Of a DNA stretch of 64,000 nt, positions 39,601 through 54,600 are shown piece after piece. The notes below the pieces were generated by a model. That model saw nothing but the letters and a program-made list of their open reading frames with translations. It was not told the DNA's origin and did not search any database. Position numbers and translations under genes: made by a program. Origin of the DNA: Henricia sp. BOLD:AAB3569 (lineage: Eukaryota; Echinodermata; Asteroidea; Spinulosida; Echinasteridae); assembly GCA_037783545.1 (NCBI GenBank), contig JBBELK010000439.1, positions 186,001 through 250,000 of the forward strand, given 5' to 3'. Position 1 is the first letter of the stretch. Each line of letters begins with the position of its first letter.

Positions 39601-42600
39601 GCGTGTCCAGATCACATTGTTAAGCCTCCCTTTTTTACTCGTGCGTGTTGAGATTTTGATACCTTATCATTTGTCCTATTTTTCTCATTGCCATTCTGAA
39701 ATTTCGCACTCTCAAGCCATATATTCTCAAGGATGATCATAAAAAAACACCGATGTTATGTAAACTAATTTATCCGGTTCCATAAAGCAGTGCAGTAATT
39801 ACACCAACCTTTTTGCTTCCACATCCAAATTGGAGATTGTAAATTTTCTGTTTTCTTCCCATGGATAGTATTTTGGGGAGGTATTTTATGATTGTTAGGT
39901 TAGAACGAAATCCATTTTCTGGACAAGTTTTTTTAATGTTTTTTTTAAATTTATTTTTAAATTTATTTATTTATTATTATTATTTTTTTTAGCAATACAG
40001 ATCCCATATCAGTCTTGGAGAGTTGGAAATCGCAACTGGCACTCATGGACAATGACTTTGAGTTTGCCGAGCCAGCCTTAGCACTGCGGACGGTCATGTT
40101 GCAACTCTTACTGGAGAAAAGCAACACCAACAATCATAATCAAGCTTACAAGGGTCTGGTGGAGCACCTTAAGAACCAGACAGAAATGGCCAGGAAGGCT
40201 GCTAGCTTCCAGGTTTGTTTTTATCTTTACAACTTTTGAGGCATTGTCTGGAAATCTTTCCGGTCATTTTCTCAAGATCAAACTTTGACCAGAATGTATA
40301 TTTGGTTGATCAAAGTCGAGGACTTAATGGCTGGAATAATGTCTCAGTATAAAAGGAAGACATTTCTAGATAAACATTGACGACCAAATGCACGCCACTC
40401 TGCATATATTGTATGTTAACAATTGCATACACGAGTGACACCATTGATGCTGAAAGAAAAGTTAAATCGGTGGAAGTTTTTCCGCTTGTTAATATTTATT
40501 TTTAAATGTCATTATTTAAAAAATGCCTAAAACTTGTTAGGGTACAAGACGGAAGAAGTTAGTTAAATGTCCATAGTATTGTGTGGCTGTGCATATGTTT
40601 GTTTTTTTAAAGTTGTTTTTTTATAAGTTAAACAAAATTGTTTCTACAAATTTTTAAAAAGGTGATTGCAGTCCTCTTTGTTGTAAATATTATGTTTTCT
40701 TTAAAATTATTTGGCATGAACAGATTGCTGAGAAATCCCTGGCCAATCTGCAGCACTTAGAGAGGCACGCTGAGCCAAATACAGACCACTCCTGGTGGAG
40801 GCTGGTGGAGGAGGCTAAGGTCTACTGGACACGCAATGAGCAGACAACAGCTATGCACCTTATGAAAGCTCTCTTGGACAAGATCAGCCGGGTATGGCAT
40901 TGCTGTGCGGTCCTTGAAATTGTCTTGTTACATAAAGCCCTATTAAAAGTACTCCTACACTATGTACAACCTAGGGCGCAATCAAAAGCACAATACGTAC
41001 GCCAGTATTGACCATACTGGCATACCGAACGCACATTTATAATATATGCTCGTAACCAGGACGGACACTTGTTACATTTTAGGCCATCCCCGTTACGAGC
41101 ATATACTGGAAATTTGTACACAGGGTTTTTAGAAAGGCATGTTGTCACACTATTTGTAACCCTTTTTGAGCCTAAGTTATCTCTTCAGAACAACTGAAAC
41201 ATATTTCTTTTATTTTGAGACCAGACAAAGGTTTTTTTCTGGAAAATATGGTCTGTGTTGCCAAAATGCCCCCTTAACCGTGGAAAGACTCGCGTATACA
41301 AATGCAACTCGAAAACATCCACTGCTATTTTCTTCATTAAATACATGTACATCTGACTGTGGTGGATTTTAAAATTGGAAAATATTTGTTCTCAGTCAAT
41401 TTACTCGTATTTTTCGTAAAGTTTTAGACGTCATCGTTGGTTCGACACGTGACTGATTGTTGTTTTTCGTACTCTTTTTATCAATACCACAGGTTTATAT
41501 GGAAGACCCTATTGCCGAATCGCTCCATCCCGAAGTGTTGACCATCTATGGTAACTGGCTTGCAGAAACCAACTCGGACAGTCCTAATGTTATTATTGAA
41601 CAATACTTAGAAAGGGTAGGTGTGACAATAGCAATATATTGCATTTGAAAATCAACTCCCTGAAAAGTGAAGGAATTCCTTTTCTCGTTCCGTTCAGTGA
41701 AAAAATATTTGCAGTTGTGAAACGTTTTTATGAAGGTGGGAAATGTTTACACGCAGGTAGGAAACTTTTTTTTTTGCATGTCGGAAAGTTTTCAAACAGG
41801 CGGGGAATTGTTTTTTACGTGGGCAGGAAATCATTTTCATGCAGGTGAAGAAACGTTCTAAAGGCACGTGGGAAATGCTTTTAGGGCACGTGGGAAACGC
41901 TTTTGCACAGGTGGGGAAAGTTTTCACGCAATTAGAAACGATGATCCAGATATTTGTTTAGCATTTAGCAGAATTAAGGAATGCCTTTCACGTGTGCCTG
42001 TGATTTTAAAATGATGACGAGCAGATGATGACATATTAGTCTGACAAGCGCTTTGTTCGATTTTGGTAATTAAAAAAAAGAAGCCCATCAAATGTTCACA
42101 CTGTTTGTGCATTTCTTTCAGGCTGTTGAGATGTACGATCTAAATGACGACACCAGTGCACCAGCCATCGAGGCCCAACTTTCATTGGCTCGATTCGCTG
42201 ACACCCAGTACCAGAACATCGTCAACTACATGAAGTCTAGCGAGTACGAAGCTAAGCAAGCCTTGATGAAACGTGCCAAGAAAGAACACGCTGATCTGGA
42301 GGCCATGGGCGACAAGACCAGGTATGATTCTCAAGCCGCATCGGAATTGATGCCAACATTATTTTTTTTGGCAAAAAATAACAATTTCTTTTTAAAAGGC
42401 AAATCTGATTTACCAAAAGTAAGATTTTCAAGCTGCATCGGAATTGACGCCAAAATTAAAAAGGCAAATGTGATTTACTAAAAGTTAAGGCTGGGTCAAG
42501 CACCACAAATACTGACTCTTGAGAGCCATTTCTACATTCATTGTATGAATCTTCTCACCAAAAGATCATACTTTGCAACACTCTGAGGCGGCCGCCATGG

Positions 42601-45600
42601 GGTGAGATTTGCTACACTGACAGGCTGTCCACAGCCGTCAAGTTCAAAACACGGTGTGTACAAATGAATGGTGGACAATGGACGTGTTTACACGTCAACA
42701 ATGGAAGACAGCAGCAAAGCTGTTTTAACTCGTTAACTGCCCCTATGACTATACTTTGCCAGAACGTGTTTTTTACTTGTGCTTTGGCATCGAGTGGTTA
42801 ATAGCTACGTCTGGAAATATTATACAAAAAGAATATGAGAAGTGTATTAGCCGGCTACCATCTTTCCACGGTAAAGGGGGCATTTTTGCAACACAGACCA
42901 TATTTTTCAGAAAATACCTTTTGTCTGGTCTCAAAATAAAATAAATAAGTTTCAGTTGTTCTGAAGAGATAACGTAGGCCCAAAAAGGGTTACAAATAGT
43001 GTGACAACATGCCTTTCTAAAAATCCTGTGTACAAATTTCCAATATATGCTCGTAACCGGGATGGCCTAAAATGTAACATAAGATTGGTATGTGGGGAAA
43101 TGAGTGGGGACTTAAAGTAGAGTTTGCAGGGAGATGGGTGTGGCCAGAGGGGGATAGGTGGGGCTGGAAGAAGGATGGTATTCAAGGTTTTAATCAATTG
43201 GCAACTGGAAATATGGTAGCACTTTCATTCTTCCACTGACCCAACAATGCACAAATTTTCACAAGAGACCTCGCTTTTACACTCAAACTGTTGAAAACTA
43301 CATTTAATTACTATGCAGTCATTGCTTAATAGCAAATGACAGTCTGGTTGCTTTGTGTCATTCTGTCCTACAGTGAACATGGTATTGATTCTGTACTTCA
43401 CACCTACAGCATGCACCACATAGCAGCAAAAAATTAGTCTGGTCAAGTGGATACTAAATAAGTGTTATTATTATAATTACTATAGTGTATCCTTTACATA
43501 CAGATTTCATACAGAAACAGTGAAGCACAGATAAAAATATTTACAGTCTGTTTATATACAGTATGTAATGCTTATGCTGCCCTGCCTAAAGGAGTGTGTC
43601 CAGATCACATTTTGACACCCCCCCCCCCCCCCATCCCCCCCTCCCCCACAGCCACCCTCCACCCGCTACCCCCCCTCCCACATTTTTGTTACCATATAAT
43701 TTGTCATATTTTTTTCATCACCATTCTGAAATTTTGCATTCTCAATCTGTATATTTTTAAGAATATCGTAAAAAAAACCACAGACGTTTTGTAACCTCAT
43801 TATCCGGTTCTATAAAGCAGGGCAGTGATTACACCAACCTTTTTGCTTCCACATCCAAATTGGAGACTGCAAAAATCCTGGGTGTTTTTTCCAAGGATAG
43901 TATTAATTTTGGTGAGGAATTTCATATGATTTTAAGTTTAAACGAATCCATTTTCTGAAAACAAAATTCTGGACTAGCTCCTTTAAGAAGGTGCAGCGAC
44001 CTGTCAAGCAATATGCTAACTTTTCTATAAGTGCCCCCATGAAATGTCCACCCGTTCTTAAGTTAACGCATCTCCATCTGGTTAATATCAATACCCACCC
44101 TGTTACCACAACACAGGGCCACTTTCAGACCTCGTTGAAACTTTTTGTATTTAAACTCGTAGATGGCGGGGTTGATGACAGAATTCAAAGTCAAGAGACA
44201 GTTACATATGCCTCGTATGTATGGATAGGCAGTGGATGTACAAACGGCATTCGAATGTTCAACGTGCGTAGGGTGCGAACAGATTAAGGACTCGATATGA
44301 GCCGGTGCCCACAGGATAACCAAAGCACCGAAAACAAGTGTCAGCATGTTTACCAGTCGTTGCTTAGCTATCACGAGGTCGTAAGCTGCTGCTCGCGCTT
44401 GTTGGAGTTTAAGATTTATAATTTGCCGCTTTAGATTCATATGTATCTTGTAGTAAGCCCAACTCATTGCTAAGGCTGGTAGGAGCATACCTGACACAAA
44501 TATATTTAAGTAACCGGACGCCACGAATCGGCAGAAGAGTTGCCTGCTTGCCCAACTTGACGGTACGTACGCAATAATAGTACAGTATGCATCGGCAGTT
44601 AGGTAAAAGAACACTATTTGTACGCACACTAGCATATCGGCTATGGCCAAATTCACCAGCAGATAGTTAGTCAGGTTGTGCAGTGATTTGACTCGGAAGA
44701 TCACAAAGCAAACTAAGATGTTTCCTAAGATGCCACCATGTTGCTACCATAATGTGGCAGAGAGGTTGGTACTCGGCTGCCGGATTACTTGGTTGTGTGA
44801 TGTTGTTTCCAGCCATAGTAATAATGAGATATAAAGCACACAAGTGCCAATAAGGCCTCAAAGTGCTATAGATACAAAATCCAGAGTAAAAGTGTAAACG
44901 AATAAAAGCACTAAGATTTACCAAATATTTATCAACACACTTAAGATGTATTGTCCATGCGTTTTGGGTATTTCAAATTATTGGTGGTCCACCAATAATC
45001 CAACTCAAGGTAAGGCGCTACAACGGCCGTATAAAAATGACATTTTTTTACAGGGTTGCCGATGTCTAAAAATGCAAAGTGTGATGCTTTGTTTTGTCGT
45101 TAGAATAAAGTAAATGCTTTAAACAAAATTTTGTTTCGGGAAAAAATTGGATTTGCTGAAAACCACGGACAAAACATTTCGACATACACAGTGTGTACAA
45201 TCTAAATTCGAAAAAACTACTCAAAACACTGTTTAAAAAGGTAAGTTCTTAAGATTAGCCTTAAAAAGATCAATGGATTGGATTTCTCTGAGGGATGTTC
45301 AATGGCAGATTGTTCCACAGAGACGAGGCCGCATGTTAACTTGTCCCTGGAAATTGTGTCGGTTGGCAGAGCAAAGTCTACGTGGAAGACTATTGTATGG
45401 ATTGGGCGGTAGCGCAGGACCAATTCCTGAAGGATAGAGCCTGATGATGAATTGCCTCAAAAGTAATGATTGCACAGAAAGTACCTCGTCGCTAGAGATG
45501 AGTCCGCAATGCGGCAGGGCTTCTAAATCTGCAGAATTTTAAAGAATTTTGAAGAAGAATCTTTTGTCTGTACTCCCAAACAGTGTTGTAATGACTTGGA

Positions 45601-48600
45601 CTCGAGACTCAAGACTCAAGTCGACCTCCAGTCCCGATTTTTACAGACTTGACTTGAGACTCGAGTCTCAAATTACTTGACTTGGACGTGAGACACTGAC
45701 ACAAATGACTTAAAGGGGGAATCAGAGTTTGTACTGTCCGAAGACTAGGCCTCGCCAAAAATCATGATTTATTTGAACAAGTTGATAGTCTATAAACAAA
45801 AATACAACTTTTTAGATCCATCCACTTTATGATTTAGGAGTATTTTGAAAGAAAGTATCGGGTTGGCGGACAATTTATGTGCAAATAGCAGTAACTAGGG
45901 CGTAGCTATGCACGTGATACGTCTGGACGAGTCGACGTAGATGCAAAATCTGTTCCACATAGGCATTTTCGAAACACTCAGTGTTTTATGGTCAGGCTCG
46001 GTATTTTGAATTCGATGTCTTCTATTGTGTGTAGTTTACCTTCGTGAATTCTCTTGGTGTTAATAAATATGCTCAAGAGGGGTCAACGTTTAAATTAGCA
46101 TTGGCTAAGATGTTTCCTAATCCAATAATATTGCTGGGATACACCAGGCCGGAGCCACAGACGAAGACGGTAGTTTTAAAATTGGCCAATATGTTGGAGC
46201 TGAACTGCAGAGGGCGCTGTTCACCGCGCAAAGATTCACATAATCCGTCCGTTGTTCACATAAATGGAAGGTAAACTTACGATGAACAATTGTCCTTAAT
46301 TTTCAACAGGGGTGGAATTTTCTAATTTTTTATTCAGAATTTGTCTCTAGTAACCGAGGATCAATACAATACCTTTATATTCTCGTGAAAAGCGGAGAAA
46401 TAAACTCTGATTCCCCCGTTTAAGTTGGATTTAAACATTTATTGAACCGTCTGCCAAAAATGCTTTTGAACAATTCTTTTGTAATAAAATTGCAAAAAAT
46501 ATAATTTTGAAAAGAGAATTGTATTTCAGCAACCCCGGAAGTTCAAGGCTAAATAAGCATTCTTTAAACATGGAACATGCATGACTGGCCAGAACAACAA
46601 AAATACCGCATACAGCCACATAAATACAGAGATATTTCAGAAAACCTGAATGAATGTTGAATGAAATGCACAGATTTTATTTTGCAAAGAAAAAAAACAC
46701 CTTCAGTTGGCAATTTCTCCCACAAAGGTACCATTTTACACAAAAAAAAAAAATCATGGGTTGTATTTCAAAGCATTTTGAACTACTTTGTGACGGGGAA
46801 CTGCATATGCAGTTCTAAGTGTGAGTGTCTTGGGGGCGGTTATGCAAAATTAGCCCATGAATTAGACCAGGGCAAAGCTGGTCTCTCTTATCTTGTTGGC
46901 TTGGGTTCAAGTCAGTTTTTGGTTTTTGACCTGTGACTTGACTCTGGAGAAAATGACTTGTGACTAGACTTGTAAAATAAGATTGATTTACGACTTGAAA
47001 TAAAAACTAGTCATTAAGTCTCCAGCCCCAGAGACATACATGTACACTGCATAACAAAAAATGCTTGTGCAGTCTCCCGCTCCAGGGGAATAAATTGGAA
47101 AATTCCCAGCTGTCAGGAAGTGGTTAAGCAATTGATTGCTTTCCGGTGACATCACCCCTTCTATCCACCATTTTGGTGGGCATTTTTCATGACCCACGTG
47201 GCTCGAGTAGTAACCGGCAAAAAGAGCAAGAAAAACGCATTGGTTGCACTTACCTCCGTTGCTTAACCTTGCTTTATGTTGTTGCGCCATGGCTGTTGTA
47301 TCGAGAAAGATAAAAAACGTATTTCTTCGGGCTAAAAATCGCGATCAAGTAAAAGCACTTACGTTTTTACAAGCCGAGTGCATGCTAAATAATTTGAACG
47401 TATCACAACGCCCGCGTGTGGCATCTTCGAATAAAAATACGCTGGTGAGTATTTTTTACGCGTGTTCATGTGCGTCTATACGCGCGTGACGGTTGACCAC
47501 CACACATTCCCGGATGTTCTACGTCATCGAAAGCAATCAATAGTTAGCTAGTCCTAGTCTAAAGTCAACTGTGACTTCACATATTTGATCAGTCTCTCGG
47601 AATCATCCTACCTGTTTAAGTTTTCACCGGTTGCTGATAGCCATATATGCTTCGTACCAAGCTGTTATAGCGAACGTACCAAGTGTGTTGTTCATGTAGA
47701 TGACGAGGCTTGGAGCACACACAGTACAACGCAAAAACGTGAGTGAGCCTATTTATGGGGTGGTCCTCACTCTACCTTTACACAGGATGTAACAAACCTA
47801 CGTCAAGTTTAATCTTCACCTGCAATGAATAACAAAAGTAATTTGGAACAACAGAAGCGGTAATCAGTGGTTGTCAGGATCACTTAACAAATGTCTTACT
47901 GTGATCGTTGCAGATTATTAAGCCTTTTATTAGTTCCTTGTGTCTTTCATCCTTGTATATTTTGCCATTACCATAATTACACCTGCCAAAGTCTTAAATT
48001 TACTGTGTGTCAAGTTAATTGCTGTTGCTAGATTAAAGATAGTATACATGGTTGGTAAACTGTTACAAATAGTTTTATCCCCCTGTGTGATTGAAGATAT
48101 GCATGATTAAAACCAACCTGAGCAAAAACCAGCTCTGTACCTCGTCTAACTTTTCAACTTCACCCTTCGCTTTCCATTCTTACCCACCCCTTGCCATTTT
48201 CAACATCCCCCTCCCCGCTCCCACCACTCTGCTCCCTCCACTCTGCTCCCTCCACTCTGCTCCCTCCACTCTGCTCCACACTGTCTTTGTCTCCACTGAA
48301 CTTTATAATTATGCCCTGTCATCAACCTGTTGAGTAAACCTGCCAGAGGTAACCCTTTGACGGACCAATTACATTCAATATTGACAGCACAAGCTCCATA
48401 TGGCATCTAGGCCTATAAGTTTAGACAGCATATCAATTTTGGGCTGTGGAGAAACTGGGATGTTTCTAAAAATAAATGACAACTAAAAAAGGATTTGTCA
48501 AATGAAGCAAAACCTGGCAAATAATTAATCGAATGCAAACTGTTGTATTTGATAAATGGGCTTTCTCGTAAAAACATAAGCTGCTTTGAAGGCAGTATAT

Positions 48601-51600
48601 ATGATTGGTAATCTCAAAAATCAGACATGTTCACAGATTTACGCCTAACTTACACAATATAAACATGATGACCGTAGAAAATTTCCCCTGAAATGGTTTT
48701 GTCTTAAGTGCTATAGTCTTTGAGAAATGAGTAAGACAATTAGTTTTCGTCTCGTGAGACGAAAATTAAATTCGCCCCAAAACCATTTCGCCCATAGTGC
48801 CATTTCGCCCCAAACTACCATTTTGCCCCAAACTACCATTTTGCCCCAAACTACTTCTCCCGAGTGCCATTTCGCCCCAAATTACTTCTCCCGAGTGCCA
48901 TTTCGCCCCAAATTACTTCTCCCGAGTGCCATTTCGCCCCAAATTACTTCGTCCAAACACTACATCGCCCAAATTTCCACTCTGCTAAGCGCCGTTACAA
49001 TCCCCTGAGGAAATACACGCAATTCTGTGAAGTTAGGCGGCTGTTACGCTTAGCGAAGTAATGCACACATGAGCTATTTTGATGTAATTTAATCAATTTG
49101 GTCATGTTATGCTGAAAAGAAAAAATGTCTATACTTTCCAGAAATTGTATTGGTTTTGTTCTTTATAACTGTTCCTTCCTACCGAAATTTCCGGCGACGA
49201 TCTCATTTACTCTGCAGTTTTTTTTTTAAATTAATGGCAGGGATGCATGATGCATGAAGTGAATAAAACGGATTCCCCTGTATGCTTTAAATAGCAGCCA
49301 ATCGCTGATGTGGACACAGCCAGCACTACCGAGTATTACACTGCACTGTGTTTTCAATCTGCGCACTTACATATATATTTGAACACCTGCAATATACTGC
49401 CAAGCATCCTGATTGGCCCAGAGCAGTGAAAATGATTTCTGTCGCTGCTTTAACAGCAAAATGGGGCCTATTTCAACAGGGGAGTAGGGGAGTGCGTTAA
49501 CGAGGCACTGTTGCAAGAGGATGTGGGCAGATGCTCTACCAGCTAAGCCCTAACATGACTTCATAAAGCTGTCGAAAATACTTATGACTGATAATAGCTT
49601 GTCTGAGATGTTGCAATATTTTATTTCGATTTGATCATTGCAGCCGTTATGCCCGGATGCTTCACAAACAGTCAGAGATTGACGAGCGTGAACTAGGCTC
49701 CATGATGCAGGACCGAGAGAACTTCCTGCAGAAAGCCCTGGAGTGCTACTTGAAATGTCTGGAGTTTGGCACGGCTGAGCATGACATGCGGGTCTTCAGG
49801 GTCTGCTCGTTGTGGTTTGATAACTCCAATGAGGACAGTCTTAGTGAACTCATTCAGGTACGTCTTATAGGAGACTGGCATCTTCTAGACCATTCCAAGG
49901 TCTCCTTCCCTGTACACGTCCACCATAGCTGGGACGCAGCTTTTTCCAGTGCATATGGACTGTACGTTTTGTGTTAAAGGGACACACGGGCTTACTGTTT
50001 ACATAATGTTGCGATCTGGCATCCTTGACAATAATTTTGCGATGTTTCAAAATGTCACGTAATTAACTAGAAATTTTAAAAATTAACAAAAGAGACAAAT
50101 TTTGGGCTATATGCTTTACCAGCCGTCGCGATGTATTATGTATGTGTTTGTAAATAAAGGTGGCGTTCGATATTGGTCGACAGTGACACGTGTTTAACCT
50201 CGTTTCCTTGTTTTCCCCCGACTCATTACACCTTGCATGATCACTCATGTCAGCGTTGACTCAAAGAAGCAACTCAAACACAACTTTTTGTTGTCTTTAG
50301 CGCCCTCAATAGGCCTATGCTGTTTTTTCTTCGGATATTATTTATCGCCGCGAAGAGAAACCAACCGCGAATGACAAGCAACTCGCACTTCATGCTGGTT
50401 TCTATGGCTGGAAATAAAACTAACTCCAAGACCACGTGATTTATCGGAACCAGAATCTGGTTCCGATAAATCATGTGACATTTTGATTTTTTTAAAAATG
50501 CTGAAATGGCCAAATTTTGTGGTTTCTTTTTAGGTTCTCTTCCGTCTATTTCGGAAAGACTTTAAAAATCATGTATGGGTCTATTTCGAACCCAAAATAG
50601 CCCAACAAAACCGGTATGTCCCTTTAAATCGAACCACGCGCATCCATGACACCTGCAGCATGCTCTTTACACACACAAGCTTGGTGTAGATTCACACTGA
50701 GCTGTTTCACGCGTAATGGACCGTGTAAGTCTCGCGGCAAGTCGCACTTCAGGGGACCAGTCGGGGAATGGCAATTGGATTTTAACATTTTGACGATCTT
50801 CTTTGTATTATCGCTTTACCGTACCGTGTTTGTAAACGCCCAAATTAAGAACTTTTGAAAACGCCCTGATTTTCAAGGCAAAAAATTAAGAAATTAAAGA
50901 ATTGAAGTGACATAGCAATACTGGCCAAATTTAAGCCTGATAAAATAAACTGTTTTTCATGTAAAAAGATTTTTTATCAGGATCCAGGGAAACCTAGCTT
51001 CCCAGACGTTGCCTGGTTTGCCCGGAAATTTTTTTTGTGGGGAGGACACCGTGATTGTAACACGTGGCCATACTATTTTGTTTTTCACCTTCCCTCGGCA
51101 GGATTTGTTTGACCGCATTGAGACGCGCAAGTTCCTGCCATTGCTGTACCAGCTAGCTGCAAGAATGACCACCAAAACGCAGGACAAACAACTATTTCAT
51201 GATTTGTTGAATCAAGTGAGTGTTTTTTGCACGTTTGTAAAGTTTCACTGTCTGTGTTTGGGTGAAAGGATTAAAAAACTAATTCACACAAGCGAACGAA
51301 TTTAAAAAGCCTACGTGTCTCTGTAACGAAAAATATAAAAAACATAGATTTCCGACTTCGGAAATTGGAGATACAAACCTTTTTTCTTGAAACGGGCTGT
51401 ACATGTGCGCGTACGCTCATATGTACATAGTATGTGTACAATGTACACATGTACGCGCACATGTACATTTATGTTATAACCCTGTCGAATAAAAGACAGG
51501 GCCTGTCTTTTATTGTTTATTGTTTTTAATCGATTGGCATTAATCCTTGATGGAATTTTACGTTCTTGGTACCAAATTCTAGAAAAATAGCAATTTAGCT

Positions 51601-54600
51601 TTAAACAATTTTGTTGCCGCTCAAATCGGCCTAAAATCGAACAGTGCAACTTCAAGGTTTAAGATGTACATGTCACGCAAACATGAACACAAAAGTATCA
51701 GAGAATCTTGCTCAACTAGATGTTTAGACACAAACATTTCTTCAGAGATTGTAATTGGTATGCTGCCTGTTTACCACAGACGAAATAACCGAATATCAGA
51801 AACTTGTATGGTTTGCACCGATGACATACCGGGCAGTTGCTCTACCAGCTGAGCTATAAGGCAAAGGGGTAGAACCGTGGTAGAAACTAAGGATGTAGTC
51901 AAGCCAGAGTCCCTAAAAATCAGGACTGGAGTCCTACAGCGCTGGTAGAATCTGAAATTTTGTTATTTCTTTTTTAAGTACAAATGCATTGTCTTCTGGT
52001 TTGAGATGATCTTGAGACCGTATGCCTGCTATTTCCCCTAAGCTTGCAGCCTCGGGAAATAGCAGGCATACCGTCTCAAGATCATCAAGGCACAACAGTT
52101 TGCACCATCACCCTCATAAACAGTCAATATTTGTATACCACAGCAGAGCAAGAGAGCACATAGTTCCAACCTCTTTTTCTTTACGTTGGAAACCAGGTTA
52201 TCGAGAAGACAGCTCGGGACCATCCCCACCACGCCCTGCCAATAATTCTTGCCCTGGCTAATGCCAACAAAGACGCCGTCATCACCTCTAGTAAGACAGG
52301 CCGACTTGCCCGCACCAGCTCCATGCGAGATGCAGACACCAGCCATGCAGATGAAGTAAGGCCCATATAGACCCTTGGCATTGGCGGCCATCTTGGGGCC
52401 ATCTATTACCAACAAAGACGCTGTCATCACTTTCAGTAAGACTGGTTGACTTGCCCACACGAGCTCCATGAGATATGCAGATACCAGCCACGCAGATAAA
52501 AATTTAAACAAAAAAAGTATTTATGAATGGGAATAAAAGTGTGTTTGGCCAGTTTAAACAATCCGTTTAAAACCGGCTAGGTTCCTTGATGCTGATAATG
52601 GCCTTCGTCTGCAGCTCGGGCCATTATCACTCGTCCAGGCCCCTATCCAGTTTTAAACGTACTGTTTAAGACTGGCCAAACCCACTTTTATTCCCTAATT
52701 ATAAAGGAGGAAGGCATCATTTTTTAATTTTTTTATTTTTTGCAGGCACGTATGCAAGCTGCTCAAAAAATGCTAGAGCGACTGAGAACAACACAGTGTT
52801 CACCAATCATAGCCGGACTGGAGAAGCTATCTGACGCCTACATACAGCTTGCATATTGGGATGTCTCAGATCGTAAGAAAGAAACGGGTGAGTCTACAGG
52901 CACATTTACATGTGCACTGTCTAAAACTGATAACCTAAACAGAAGTTAGTACATGTAATATATAATTTTTTATTTTTTTAAAAGAATTATGATTTGGAAA
53001 TAGTATGTATGCCAGTATTTATTTTATTGACACGTATTGTAATTTTTAATTATATTTTGAGTAATTGCTTAATTTTGTAAATATTTTTACTAATTTTATT
53101 AAATTAAGTGTATTATTTAATTAGTTTGGAGAGCCCCTCTTTTGGGTAATCCTGCGGAAGGTATTTGGGTATTGTTTTCTGTTAAGTTTCCTACTCGGTG
53201 TTTATTTGTAATTGTTTTGTCTAAAGTATAGCAATTGTTTGTTTTCGGCATAATATGACCAAATTTATTAAATTACATCAAAATGCCTCGGGCATGTGTT
53301 TTCTAGACGCAACAGCCGTGTTACTCCACAGATTTGCGTGGATTTCTTCAGGGTATCGTATCGTATCGTCGCTTCGTAGAGTGGAAATTCCCTGAGATCT
53401 TAGGCTAATACGTGAACAAAATGCATGTCTTAAAAATAAATAGGACATAAGGGGCCATTCAAGATTTGTATGTTTTGTTTTTTTTGGTTTTTTTTGAAGC
53501 CATATTCTACACAGATATACAATTGCAAATTTCAAGGTCTATTTTCGCCCGTCTCCTTATTTATGGAGTTACCCTGATACCTTTTCATTATAGGACCACT
53601 TAAACTGCCCTCGTCTCAACCCCTAACCCAACTGAGAAACCTGCAGCACGTTGCCATGCCAACCATGGAAGTTCATGTTGACCCAACTTGTCGCTATGAG
53701 GACATCGTCTCAATAGCTCATTTTGATGGAAGCTTTCGGTTGGCTGGTGGGATTAACCTTCCCAAGATCATTACGTGTGTGGGTTCAGATGGCGTTAAAA
53801 GAAGACAACTTGTCAAGGTGGGTATACAAGGATAAAATGAGTGGGGAACAACTGCAATACCGTGTTTTGAGACCGCCAATTGGCTTAATATCTCAATTGG
53901 TAGGGCGTCTATCGAAATAAAAAATGAAATGGAGAAAAAAAGGCAGATTATGTACGTTGATCTTGAAGTAATTTTTAAATGAAATTTATGTTGCCATTTT
54001 GGAAAATAATGTCCGAAAATTTTTTTTTTTGGGGTAACCAATCATATTTGTTGTTTTATAGGGTAAAGATGACCTAAGACAGGATGCTGTCATGCAACAG
54101 GTGTTTGGATTGGTCAACAATCTTCTTCAAAGAAACCAAGAAACAAGGAAACGTAGACTGCAGATCAGAACGTACAAAGTAAGAAAACAATGGGCCTAAA
54201 CAACAAATCTCAGCCATACCGCATCAATTATTTTTGATTCAAATTCCTAAACGAGTGTCCAGATCACATTTTGCCCCACCCCCACCCTCCCCCTATTTTT
54301 CCCCATGAATGTTGAGACTTTGATACCATATCATTTGACATATTTGTCTCATTACCATTCTGAAATTGTGCGTTCTCAATCCATATATTTTCAAAGGATA
54401 TCGTAAAAAAATCACAAATGTTTTGTAAACTAAGTTATTTGGTTCCATAAAGCAGTGAACTAATTACCCTAACCTTTTTCCTTCCACATCCAAATTGGAG
54501 ATTGCAAATTTCCCGTTTTCTTTCCTCTGATAGTATTTTGGGGAGGTATTTTATATGATTTTTAGGTTAAAATGAAATACATTTTCTGGAAAAAAATCTA

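Noticed and set aside
52038-52511. 157-codon - strand frame with repeated [10 protein letters not shown]-like segments
   Set aside because: It is antisense to exon 40 and its decayed copy, which explains the internal repeat.
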